Part shown: positions 1-5,860 of the stretch, one piece after another
Layout: the number at the start of each line of letters is the position of its first letter
How positions within the stretch are numbered: the first letter of the stretch is position 1
Assembly (NCBI GenBank): GCA_004556985.1
Contig: SFFC01000109.1
Span: 1-6,883 of the forward strand
DNA: 6,883 nucleotides
Source: Clostridiales bacterium
Lineage (GTDB): Bacteria > Bacillota > Clostridia > Christensenellales > Aristaeellaceae
Direction of reading: 5' to 3'
Program-made: the position numbers and the translations under genes
The notes under the pieces: model-generated
Database searches by the model: none
The model's input: the letters and a program-made list of their open reading frames with translations, nothing else
What the model was told of the DNA's origin: nothing

Positions 1-33
1 AATTCTGTACATCACAGATTTCAGGGCATGAAT

Positions 34-51
34 CGCAAAATGGCGCAAAAT
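34..51. repeat. Pair of CGCAAAAT direct repeats upstream of the phosphatase gene
   Basis: The octamer CGCAAAAT occurs at 34-41 and again at 44-51, exactly 10 bp apart, in the relatively AT-rich 88-bp leader before the phosphatase gene. Ten-base spacing puts both copies on the same face of the helix, as in some operator sites. No function is proven, and a chance repeat in an A-rich leader is quite possible. No convincing promoter was recognised in positions 1-88. Confidence 0.25.
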
Positions 52-88
52 ACGGCACTTTGAGGCATTGCAGGAAGGATAAAATCAT

Positions 89-562
89 ATGATTAAGATA
101 TTATTTGTTTGCCACGGCAATATCTGCCGGAGCCCGATGGCTGAGGCTGTCTTTAAAAATCTCGTCAGGGAGCGGGGGGTTGAGGATTGGTTCCTCGTGG
201 ATTCGGCGGCGGTCAGCGCGGAGGAGCTGGGCCATCCCGTCTATCCGGCGGCGCAGGCGGAGCTCAGACGACGCGGACTCGGCGCGAGCAGCCACCGGGC
301 CTGGCAGCTTTCCCGGGCAGACTATGACCGCTATGACCTCTTGATCGGCATGGACATGGACAACGTCTGCCGGATGCAGCGCATCTTCGGCGGCGACAGG
401 GAAAAGAAGATCAGCCTGCTGCTGGCCTGCACGGATACACCGCACGAGGTCGAGGATCCCTGGTATACGGGCAGGTTCGGCTTTGTCTTTGACGAGATCG
501 AGGCGGGCTGCCGCGCGCTGCTTGAAAAGCTCATCCGGGACGAAGAGAGGCAGAAGCTCTGA
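89..562 (+). CDS. Low-molecular-weight protein tyrosine phosphatase
   Basis: Cytosolic phosphatase of the low-molecular-weight (arsenate-reductase-like fold) family, which hydrolyses phosphotyrosine or sometimes phosphoarginine on proteins through a cysteinyl-phosphate intermediate. The 157-residue length is typical. The catalytic P-loop is at the N terminus: VCHGNICRS, with nucleophile Cys8, Arg14 and Ser15. The general-acid loop EDPWY sits near the C terminus, with Asp123 followed by Pro124, so the enzyme looks complete and active. The start is supported by AGGAAGGA at 72-79, 9 nt upstream of the ATG. In Bacillota such enzymes include YwlE/YfkJ-type stress phosphatases and Wzb-type capsule regulators. 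No tyrosine kinase or capsule gene is visible here, so the substrate cannot be assigned. A stem-loop follows at 601-635, so it is probably the last gene of its unit. Confidence 0.95.
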   Translation: MIKILFVCHGNICRSPMAEAVFKNLVRERGVEDWFLVDSAAVSAEELGHPVYPAAQAELRRRGLGASSHRAWQLSRADYDRYDLLIGMDMDNVCRMQRIFGGDREKKISLLLACTDTPHEVEDPWYTGRFGFVFDEIEAGCRALLEKLIRDEERQKL

Positions 563-566
563 GGCG

Positions 567-649
567 TGCCGGAGGGGCGGCGCGAAAACAGAAAAGCAGA
601 GGCGGCTCGCGCGAAACGGTGCGGGCCGCCGTTTTGCATGCCGGAGGGG
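567..649 (+). repeat. 11-bp direct repeat flanking the phosphatase terminator
   Basis: TGCCGGAGGGG occurs at 567-577 and again at 639-649, on either side of the stem-loop at 601-630. It may be a remnant of a local duplication or insertion, or chance in G-rich sequence. There is no coding sequence between the copies. Confidence 0.4.
601..635 (+). terminator. Probable intrinsic terminator after the phosphatase gene
   Basis: Arms GGCGGCTCGC (601-610) and GCGGGCCGCC (621-630) pair over 10 bp with one T-G wobble around a 10-nt loop, followed by GTTTTGC. An A-rich stretch (584-596) lies on the left side, so it may also slow transcription from the other direction. It lies 38 nt after the phosphatase stop codon. 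The T-run is short (4 T), so termination may be partial. The same arms recur at 3880-3903. Confidence 0.7.
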
Positions 650-674
650 AGCGGGAAACTATAAAATCGACACA

Positions 675-722
675 TTCGCCTGCATTCTTCGCCTATTCGC
701 CGCGGAGAGAATCGATTACAAT
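675..722 (+). promoter_or_regulatory. Possible promoter with three TTCGCC boxes before the response regulator
   Basis: TACAAT at 717-722 matches the TATAAT -10 consensus at five of six positions and would give a leader of roughly 35 nt before the start codon at 765. The -35 region 17 bp upstream (TATTCG, 694-699) is poor, as expected of an activator-dependent promoter. Just upstream and overlapping are three copies of TTCGCC at 675-680, 688-693 and 696-701. They could be binding sites for the AraC-type regulator itself or another activator. This is inference from position only. Confidence 0.35.
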
Positions 723-752
723 GGAGGCGGAAGGTGGAAAGACGCTTCGGAT

Positions 753-757
753 GGAGG
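753..757 (+). promoter_or_regulatory. Ribosome binding site that decides the response-regulator start
   Basis: GGAGG at 753-757 lies 1 nt before an ATG at 759 but 7 nt before a second in-frame ATG at 765. The 7-nt spacer is the workable one, so translation should start at 765 and the protein begin MQKLRVLLVDDE. Confidence 0.7.
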
Positions 758-764
758 AATGAAG

Positions 765-1529
765 ATGCAGAAGCTCAGGGTTTTGCTCGTGGACGACGAG
801 ATCATGATCCGGGAAGGATTCAAGCGGCTGTTTGACTGGGAGGCGCACGGCTGCGAGGTCGTGGGCGAGGCGGCGGACGGCATGGAGGCACTGGCGCAGA
901 TCGACGCGCTCACGCCGGACATCGCCATCATGGATATTAACATCCCGATCATGAGCGGGCTCAAGGTCATTCAGCTCGCGCGGATCAAGCATCCGCAAAT
1001 TGCGTTCGTGATCGTCTCCGGCTACGACGATTTTTCCTACTGCCAGCAGGCGCTGCGCATGCAGATTACGGACTACATCCTCAAGCCGGTCGATTATGAG
1101 GAATTCGGCGTGTGCCTGGACAACCTCAAGATCTCGCTGTACAAGCGGCGGGTCGCCGCGGAGGGGACGCCCAAAAAGCAGGAGGAGCGCGCGATTACCG
1201 GCATCATGCGCTATCTTCAGGAGCATCTGGGGGAGGACGTAAGCCTGACGATTCTGGCGGATCAGTTCCACCTCAATCCACAGTACATCAGCCAGCTTTT
1301 CCGCAACGAGATCGGCGTGGGCTTTTTGGCCTATCTGACGAACATCCGGATGGAGCGGGCGAAGCAGCTGCTGCTCTCGACGCCGGAATCTGTTGCGGGG
1401 ATCGCGGGGCAGGTCGGCTATGCCGATTACAGGGTGTTCACCAAGGCCTTCAAGAAGACGGAGGGGATCACGCCGTCGCAGTACAGGCGGGAATTTCTGA
1501 GTGCGCAGGGCACGGCAGCGAGGCCTTGA
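765..1529 (+). CDS. Response regulator with receiver and AraC-type DNA-binding domain (YesN-like)
   Basis: Cytosolic two-component response regulator and transcription factor, 254 residues. Residues 4-120 form the CheY-like receiver: acidic pair Asp10/Asp11, phospho-acceptor Asp57 in IMDINIP, Ser85 in VSGYDDF and Lys107 in the YILKPVD loop, all intact. Residues about 143-245 form an AraC/XylS domain with two helix-turn-helix units; the second includes VGYADYRVFTKAFKK and ends with GITPSQYRR. This architecture is that of the YesN family, which in Bacillota usually pairs with a YesM-type kinase and controls sugar uptake genes. No histidine kinase or transporter is present in the window, so it looks orphaned. 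The frame is open upstream to about 483, but that extension crosses the terminator and lacks the motifs of a protein. The gene may be co-transcribed with the two membrane-protein genes that follow; only a weak hairpin without a T-run lies in the 88-nt gap. Confidence 0.93.
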   Translation: MQKLRVLLVDDEIMIREGFKRLFDWEAHGCEVVGEAADGMEALAQIDALTPDIAIMDINIPIMSGLKVIQLARIKHPQIAFVIVSGYDDFSYCQQALRMQITDYILKPVDYEEFGVCLDNLKISLYKRRVAAEGTPKKQEERAITGIMRYLQEHLGEDVSLTILADQFHLNPQYISQLFRNEIGVGFLAYLTNIRMERAKQLLLSTPESVAGIAGQVGYADYRVFTKAFKKTEGITPSQYRREFLSAQGTAARP

Positions 1530-1617
1530 CCAGGGAACCGGCCGGGGCGCTGAGCAAAAGCGCGGCAGGAAAAACGAAGGACAGAACGAATAGAGAAGAA
1601 CATGGAGGGAAGGATCG

Positions 1618-2283
1618 ATGAGTCTGATGATGCAGGCGCTGCTCAAGGCCGGCTCCGGCATGGTGCTGGCTGGACTGCTGCTGTTCGTGCCGGCGGGCAC
1701 GCTCGCCTATCCGGGCGCCTGGGCGTTCATGGCGCTGCTGTTTGTGCCGATGCTGGGGGTTGGAACGGTGCTGCTGCTGAAGTCGCCCGAGCTGCTCAGA
1801 AAGCGGCTGAATACGCGCGAGACGGAGCGCACGCAGGGGATCGTGATCCTGCTCTCCTCGCTGCTGTTCGTCGCGGCGTTCGTGCTGGCGGGGCTGGATT
1901 TCCGTTTTGGCTGGACGCATGTGCCCATGGCGGCGCGGGGGATTGCTGCCGTGCTGCTGCTGCTCGCCTACGGGCTGTATATGGAGGTCATGCGCGAAAA
2001 CGCCTGGCTCTCGCGCACGGTCGAGGTGCAGCAGGGACAGAAGGTCGTCGATAAGGGGCTCTACGGCATCGTCCGCCATCCGATGTATCTGGCGACGCTG
2101 CTGCTGTTCCTGACCATCCCGCTCGTGCTGGGCTCGTGGGTGTCTTTTGCGGTGCTGCTGCTGATGGTGCCGGTTCTCGTGCTGCGCATTCTCAGCGAGG
2201 AGAAGGTGCTTGTAAAAGGGCTGGAGGGCTACGAGGCGTACAGGGAGAAGGTCAGATACCGCCTGCTGCCCGGAATCTGGTGA
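1618..2283 (+). CDS. ICMT-like (isoprenylcysteine methyltransferase family) integral membrane protein
   Basis: Integral membrane protein of 221 residues with about five or six hydrophobic segments (roughly 12-30, 35-54, 76-93, 104-122 and a helical pair across 155-190). The C-terminal half has the signature of the ICMT/PEMT membrane methyltransferase superfamily: GLYGIVRHPMYLA at 147-159, which contributes to S-adenosylmethionine binding, then RILSEEKVL (190-198) with the paired glutamates, and a Tyr-rich end, EAYREKVRYRLLPGIW. In eukaryotes the family carboxyl-methylates prenylated cysteine. Bacterial members have largely unknown substrates, possibly lipids or small molecules. The start is supported by GGAGGG at 1604-1609 and AGGA at 1611-1614. 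It precedes the CPBP protease gene by 42 nt. Membership of the superfamily is clear; the substrate is not. Confidence 0.85.
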   Translation: MSLMMQALLKAGSGMVLAGLLLFVPAGTLAYPGAWAFMALLFVPMLGVGTVLLLKSPELLRKRLNTRETERTQGIVILLSSLLFVAAFVLAGLDFRFGWTHVPMAARGIAAVLLLLAYGLYMEVMRENAWLSRTVEVQQGQKVVDKGLYGIVRHPMYLATLLLFLTIPLVLGSWVSFAVLLLMVPVLVLRILSEEKVLVKGLEGYEAYREKVRYRLLPGIW

Positions 2284-2325
2284 CGGGCGGCGGACAGGCG
2301 TAAGAGAAAAGGAGCAGAGAAAGCC

Positions 2326-3090
2326 ATGAAAAAAGCGATCCGAGGCGCGCTGCCGTTTGCGCTCATGATGATTCCGATTGCCGCGGTCGGCGGCTGGTTT
2401 ACGGGGAGCTACGCGTTTGCCTCCTACACGGCGCAGACGCAGGCGCTGATCCTCGAGCAGGTGGGCAGCCTCTGGACGCTCTGCGCGGCGGCAGCGCTGG
2501 AGAGCGCCGTGCTGGCCTTTGTCTGTGCGTTGGTGGGACACATGCTCTCCAGCGCCGTCGGGCTGATGCGCTCGCTTTGCCCGCAGGCGGAGAAGGTCAG
2601 GAGGGCGCTGCCGGCGACGGTGTGCTGCGGCGTCCTTCTGGCGCTGGACCGCTGGACATTTGGCCGGTGGCTGCCGCAGGTCGGGGCGATCTACGCGGAC
2701 GGTCTGCTGACGTCGCGGCTGGACAACTGGATTGCCTCCATCCTCTACGGCGGCGTCGTGGAGGAGCTGATGCTGCGGCTGTTCCTGATGTCGCTGCTGT
2801 CGCTGATTCTCTGGAAGTTGCTGTTCCGTGAGCGCAGCCGGGAGCGGATACCGCCGGTCGTCTTCTCCTGCGCCAACCTAATCAGCGCGCTGCTGTTTGC
2901 GGCGGGCCATCTGCCCACGACGGTATCGATGTTTGGCGGCCTGACGCCGCTGGTCGTTTTGCGCTGCTTTCTGCTCAATGGCGTGCTCGGCCTGGTCTTC
3001 GGCTGGCTCTACCGTCGGCTGGGCATTCAGTACGCGATGCTCGCTCATGCGGGCGCGCATCTGATCTCGAAGCTGATCTGGCTGCTGTGA
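2326..3090 (+). CDS. CPBP-family intramembrane glutamic protease (CAAX/Rce1-like)
   Basis: Multi-pass membrane protein of 254 residues in the CPBP (Abi, Rce1-like) family. The conserved motifs lie in the C-terminal half in the expected order: EELMLR with Glu146, Glu147 and Arg151; a second motif in LLFAAGHLP with His195; then NGVLGLVFGWLYRR with Asn218; and AMLAHAGAH with His241 and His245. These are the catalytic Glu/His residues of Rce1-type proteases, so the active site appears complete. Hydrophobic segments lie at about 8-28, 50-75, 97-108, 137-166, 180-196, 205-229 and 236-254. Bacterial members process peptides or anti-sigma factors, or give bacteriocin self-immunity; the target here is unknown. 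AAAAGGAG at 2307-2314 is the ribosome binding site, 11 nt from the ATG. It is the last gene before the stem-loop at 3090-3133 and probably shares a transcript with the ICMT-like gene. Confidence 0.88.
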   Translation: MKKAIRGALPFALMMIPIAAVGGWFTGSYAFASYTAQTQALILEQVGSLWTLCAAAALESAVLAFVCALVGHMLSSAVGLMRSLCPQAEKVRRALPATVCCGVLLALDRWTFGRWLPQVGAIYADGLLTSRLDNWIASILYGGVVEELMLRLFLMSLLSLILWKLLFRERSRERIPPVVFSCANLISALLFAAGHLPTTVSMFGGLTPLVVLRCFLLNGVLGLVFGWLYRRLGIQYAMLAHAGAHLISKLIWLL

Positions 3091-3133
3091 GCGGGATTTC
3101 GGGCCCGCATGCAGAGCCCGCTGGAGATTTTTT
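3090..3133 (+). terminator. Probable intrinsic terminator after the protease gene
   Basis: AGCGGG (3090-3095, beginning at the last base of the stop codon) can pair with CCCGCT (3117-3122), with alternative inner pairings such as CGGGC (3100-3104) with GCCCG (3116-3120). Six T residues follow at 3128-3133. Five bases separate stem and T-run, so efficiency is uncertain. Confidence 0.55.
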
Positions 3134-3192
3134 CCGCCGTCTTCCTGCACTGAGCGGGAAGAAAAGGGCTTCCTCATCCGTCAATTTGATGT

Positions 3193-3208
3193 CCGGCGAT
3201 GAAGCCGG
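3193..3208 (+). other. Small stem-loop in the leader of the secreted-protein gene
   Basis: CCGGC (3193-3197) and GCCGG (3204-3208) enclose GATGAA, followed by a seven-A run (3210-3216) and the GGAGG ribosome binding site at 3226-3230. The A-run is on the wrong side for a terminator reading either way. It might stabilise the mRNA leader or affect translation. No clear promoter was found in 3134-3241. Confidence 0.3.
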
Positions 3209-3241
3209 GAAAAAAAGACGCACATGGAGGAACCCAAATTG

Positions 3242-3853
3242 ATGAAGAAAATCGTATGTGTTTTGATGATTCTGGCGGCGCTGCTGGCGGCCTTCCCGGC
3301 CGGCGCGCAGGAGAGCGACGTTTTCCTGCTCAGCGGCACCATTCTGGAGGTGCTTGACGACTGCGTGATGCTTGACGTTCCTGAGCTGGGCGATGTGCAG
3401 GCGTTCATCGGCGAGGAGACGACGATCGAGGGCGTTGACGCCCTGCGCATCGGGCAGACGGCCTTTGTGCTCTATGATGGCAAGATGACCCGTTCTCTGC
3501 CGCCGCAGATCACCGCGCAGCGCATCAGCGTCTATGCCGTCGAGGGTACGGTCACGGAGGTGGCCGAGGATCGCGTGACGATCCTGCGCGGCGACGAGCT
3601 GGGTGAGGTGGTGCTGACGCTGCCGGAGAACGCGCCTGAGCTCGAGATTGGCCAGAATGTGATCGCCTACACGACCGGCATCATGACGATGAGCCTGCCG
3701 CCGATCATGAACGCCGTCGCCTTTGAGTTTGAAGCGGTGGAAGACGTCGGGGACGTTGAGGACGCCGGGCTCATCGAGGACATCGAGGACGTTGAGGACG
3801 TTGAGGACGTTGAGGACGTTGAGGACGTCGTGACCGGCCAGGACAACGGCTGA
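3242..3853 (+). CDS. Small secreted protein with duplicated module and acidic repeat tail
   Basis: Predicted exported protein of 203 residues, function not known. The ATG at 3242 is preferred over one at 3224 because GGAGG at 3226-3230 lies 11 nt upstream of it and the resulting N terminus is a classic signal peptide (MKKIVCVLMILAALLAAFPA, cleavage probably after AGA near residue 22). The mature part holds two homologous modules, residues 26-95 and 97-163, that align as GTILEVLDD...ELGDV...LRIGQ...GKMTRSLPPQ against GTVTEVAED...ELGEV...LEIGQ...GIMTMSLPPI. Small beta-barrel domains are likely. The tail (165-197) is mostly EDV triplets, strongly acidic, encoded by a 9-bp repeat; acidic tails can bind cations or basic surfaces. 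There is no sorting motif or lipobox. It sits alone between a terminator and a convergent sigma operon. The MT-x-SLPPQ pattern recalls other secreted Bacillota proteins, but only from memory. Confidence 0.8.
   Translation: MKKIVCVLMILAALLAAFPAGAQESDVFLLSGTILEVLDDCVMLDVPELGDVQAFIGEETTIEGVDALRIGQTAFVLYDGKMTRSLPPQITAQRISVYAVEGTVTEVAEDRVTILRGDELGEVVLTLPENAPELEIGQNVIAYTTGIMTMSLPPIMNAVAFEFEAVEDVGDVEDAGLIEDIEDVEDVEDVEDVEDVVTGQDNG
3785..3829 (+). repeat. 9-bp minisatellite, five copies of GAGGACGTT
   Basis: Four perfect copies of GAGGACGTT run from 3785 to 3820, and a fifth (3821-3829) differs only in its last base. Degenerate copies occur upstream (about 3729-3784). Each unit encodes Glu-Asp-Val in frame, so gain or loss of units by slippage changes tail length without breaking the reading frame. 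Confidence 0.95.
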
Positions 3854-3873
3854 TTGCAAAAACCGCATAGATG

Positions 3874-3903
3874 AAAAAAGGCGGCTCCCTCGAGGGGGCC
3901 GCC
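3874..3903 (-). terminator. Intrinsic terminator of the sigma operon, between convergent genes
   Basis: Arms GGCGGCTCCC (3880-3889) and GGGGGCCGCC (3894-3903) form a 10-bp stem with one T-G wobble and a TCGA loop. Read on the minus strand the hairpin is followed immediately by CTTTTTTC (complement of the A-run 3874-3879), a standard Rho-independent terminator 58 nt after the minus-strand stop codon. On the plus strand only a weak TGATTTG follows, so it may also serve the secreted-protein gene less efficiently. Confidence 0.85.
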
Positions 3904-3961
3904 TGATTTGCATCCGGCTTCATGCTCGCACTGGAAGAAGCCTCTTGAAGACGAAACGGGG

Positions 3962-5176
3962 TCAGGCTCCGGAAGGGGCCGTCGACGGCTCCAGGCGGAT
4001 GACGACCTCCCAGTCCGGCGAGTAATCCTTGAATTCGAGGGCGAGGATCATCTGCTCAGGCCAGCCCGTCTCCGGCGGGGTGATCGTGAACTCGAGCGTC
4101 ATGGAGCCGTCCTCGCCGCGGTCGACGGGGCCTTCGGAGCGGCTGTCCGTCAGCAGGGAGCCGTCCATCGCGTAGACCTCGCACTGGCCGTTCATCTCCT
4201 GCAGGTAAGCCTCGCGCGTCAGACCCTCGATGCGCAGGGCGATATAGCCGTTGAGCGGGGAGAAGGTCGCCCGCTCGATGCTCACGTCGTGCCCGCCGCA
4301 GCGGACGTCCTCCAGCGAGGCGTCCATCAACAGATCGTCGGGCAGCGCGGCGGGAATATCGAATTCGACCTGCGCAAAGGCGCGCTCTCCCTCCGGACGC
4401 GGGAGCATCGGCAGGCCGATGGTCAGCGTCTGCGCGCCGGAGACGTCGACGCCCCACTCGGGCAGGTTGGTCTGCAGGTAGTAGAGCATCTGGCCGGGCG
4501 CGTCGCCGGGCATCTCCCAGGTGTCGTTGAAATAGGCGTCCTGTCCGTTGACGCTGACGAAGTCGCACATGTGCACCTCGCCCTCCTCGGAACCGGGCAT
4601 GACATAGCCGTTTTCGACGTGTTCGGCAAGCGTCAGCTCACCGTCGGGGTCGGTCAGGCTGTAGACGATGCGCAGCTCCGCGCCGTCGTAGACTGCTTCG
4701 GTTACGTCGACAATGACGTGCGGCAGCTCCAGATGGGCCAGCGAACCGGAGGTGACGAACGAATCCGCGCCCTCGAGGCTCACCATTCTGGCAAAGCCGA
4801 AATCCTCCGTGAAGTTGAGCACGCCGCGATGGACGCTGTAAGCGACGCCGCCGACAGCCAGCGCCAGCAGCAGGAGCGCGGGCAGGGCGATCATCAGCGC
4901 CCGGCGCGGCCGTGCGCGGTGGACGGGCCTGCCTGGGCGGCGTCCGGCGGACGTCCTGTCGTCCAGGCGGGCGAGGAGGCGCGCATAGAGCGCCTCACGG
5001 CGCACAGCATCGAGCCCCGGCGTCTGTTCATCGAGGAACAGGTCGCATTCGCGCAGCAGCGCGCAGTCGATCTGCTCGGCGGGCAGGGAGAGCTGCCACT
5101 CGAGGATGGCGAGCACGTCGCTGCGTGTGAGCGTAGCGGTTTCAAGCCGTTTGCGGATGTCGGCATCAAGCGCCAT
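3962..5176 (-). CDS. Single-pass membrane protein, probable anti-sigma factor (DUF4179-like)
   Basis: A 404-residue protein: a cytoplasmic N-terminal region (1-91) rich in charged helices and ending in a basic stretch, one transmembrane helix at about 93-114 (ALMIALPALLLLALAVGGVA), and a ~285-residue extracytoplasmic region with beta-type segments such as VTEAVYDGAELRIVYSLTD. That segment resembles DUF4179-type proteins encoded next to Bacillota sigma factors. The arrangement, plus its place 42 nt behind a small sigma-factor gene, suggests a membrane-bound anti-sigma factor that holds the sigma factor until an envelope signal is sensed. No zinc-type HxxxCxxC anti-sigma motif is visible, so the binding region would be a different or divergent type. 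The start is fixed by AAAGGAGG (complement of 5184-5191), 7 nt before the ATG. Role is inferred from context and topology; the topology itself is clear. Confidence 0.75.
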   Translation of the reverse strand: MALDADIRKRLETATLTRSDVLAILEWQLSLPAEQIDCALLRECDLFLDEQTPGLDAVRREALYARLLARLDDRTSAGRRPGRPVHRARPRRALMIALPALLLLALAVGGVAYSVHRGVLNFTEDFGFARMVSLEGADSFVTSGSLAHLELPHVIVDVTEAVYDGAELRIVYSLTDPDGELTLAEHVENGYVMPGSEEGEVHMCDFVSVNGQDAYFNDTWEMPGDAPGQMLYYLQTNLPEWGVDVSGAQTLTIGLPMLPRPEGERAFAQVEFDIPAALPDDLLMDASLEDVRCGGHDVSIERATFSPLNGYIALRIEGLTREAYLQEMNGQCEVYAMDGSLLTDSRSEGPVDRGEDGSMTLEFTITPPETGWPEQMILALEFKDYSPDWEVVIRLEPSTAPSGA

Positions 5177-5218
5177 AGGGCGGCCTCCTTTCCTGAGCGA
5201 TGAACCTCTTCACCCGGT

Positions 5219-5776
5219 TTAGAGGGAACGGGAGGAAAATCCTGTCAACATAACAAGAAGAATGTAAAATAGCTCCGGGTGAGCGGCGAGCTTTTTGCGC
5301 GAGCGCGAGATGCGCATCCAGACGCAGGAGGTCGTCAGATCGTGCGCGGCGGCGATCTCGGAGGCGCTGCGCCCCTCGACGGCCCAGGCGATGAAGATTT
5401 CGGCGTTTTCCTCGCCGAGCAGCTCGCGCAGCTTGCACATGTGGCCGGCGAGAATGGCGCTCTGCTCCGGGGAGAGCGCCTTCTCCGCGACCGGCGCGGC
5501 GCTGTCCTCCTCGTCGAGGGAATAGGCCTCGCGCAGGGATTTGCGCTGGCTCTTCGTGCGCGCGCTCATCACGCGGAACTTGAGCGCCTCCACGAGCCAG
5601 CCGCCCGGGTTGGGATGGCGCATCAGCTGCGCCCGTTTGCCCCACGCGGCGAGGAACACCTCCTGCAGGATATCCAGCAGCGCGTCCTCGCTCTGCGGCA
5701 GGAGACGACGGCCGAGTCGGAACAGCAGGTCGATATGCTCGTGATAGAGCTGGTCAAACCATTGTCGCTCGTCCAT
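5219..5776 (-). CDS. Small sigma-70-family (ECF-like) RNA polymerase sigma factor
   Basis: A 185-residue sigma factor that would redirect RNA polymerase to a particular promoter set. Region 2 spans about 6-75, with LLDILQEVFLAAW (33-45) matching the core-binding part and NPGGWLVEALKFRVMSA (56-72) the -10 recognition part. Region 4 spans about 114-163, with an HTH including RSASEIAAAHDLTTSCVWMR (136-155) then ISRSRKKL. After region 4 there is a hydrophobic tail (FYILLVMLTGF, 170-180), unusual for minimal sigma factors. The start at 5776 is chosen because AAAGGAGG (complement of 5784-5791) lies 7 nt upstream and a TATAAT box lies beyond; the frame is open to 6220 but that extension overlaps the divergent gene and its promoter region. 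It forms an operon with the downstream membrane protein, which has an identical ribosome binding site and spacing, and is divergent from the secreted protein at 5922. Confidence 0.9.
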   Translation of the reverse strand: MDERQWFDQLYHEHIDLLFRLGRRLLPQSEDALLDILQEVFLAAWGKRAQLMRHPNPGGWLVEALKFRVMSARTKSQRKSLREAYSLDEEDSAAPVAEKALSPEQSAILAGHMCKLRELLGEENAEIFIAWAVEGRSASEIAAAHDLTTSCVWMRISRSRKKLAAHPELFYILLVMLTGFSSRSL

Positions 5777-5807
5777 GGACGCGCCTCCTTTCCGCAATGC
5801 TGCCCCT

Positions 5808-5836
5808 ATTATAGAGCATGTCGGCCGGGAAGAAAA
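5808..5836 (-). promoter_or_regulatory. Promoter of the sigma/anti-sigma operon
   Basis: On the minus strand TATAAT (complement of 5808-5813) is a perfect -10 box. Seventeen bases upstream the -35 position reads TTTTCT (complement of 5831-5836), only three of six matches to TTGACA, inside a pyrimidine-rich tract. Transcription would start near 5800, just upstream of the AAAGGAGG. The -10 suggests the housekeeping sigma, perhaps with an activator or an upstream-element effect from the T-rich tract. Confidence 0.6.
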
Positions 5837-5860
5837 GAAAAACCGTGTTTTCCGATTCAT

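Noticed and set aside
3..92. Open frame entering from the left edge and ending in an ATGA overlap with the phosphatase start
   Set aside because: Only 29 codons are visible, the base composition is AT-rich unlike the genes here, and the translation has no recognisable feature; it is more likely leader sequence, though an upstream gene end cannot be excluded.
483..764. N-terminal extension of the response regulator frame
   Set aside because: It crosses the end of the phosphatase gene and its terminator, is very Arg-rich and lacks a domain; the ribosome binding site supports the start at 765.
1547..1563. Hairpin GCGCT-GAGCAAA-AGCGC between regulator and methyltransferase-like gene
   Set aside because: The stem is only 5 bp and no T-run follows, so it is not supported as a terminator.
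693..1700. Long minus-strand open frame across the response regulator
   Set aside because: It overlaps a gene with a complete receiver and AraC domain on the other strand and is rich in Arg, Leu and His in the manner of an antisense shadow.
1468..2541. Long minus-strand open frame across the methyltransferase-like gene
   Set aside because: It is Gln/Arg/His-rich low-complexity translation antisense to CTG-rich membrane-protein codons, with no motif.
2975..3913. Minus-strand frame with repeated Asn-Val-Leu triplets
   Set aside because: It is the antisense reading of the EDV minisatellite and overlaps two real genes and a terminator.
3908..5203. A 431-codon plus-strand open frame opposite the membrane partner of the sigma factor
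   Set aside because: It mirrors the real minus-strand gene in GC-rich sequence; the minus-strand frame has a good ribosome binding site, a transmembrane helix and sensible domain content, while this one shows no recognisable motif and a composition typical of antisense frames.
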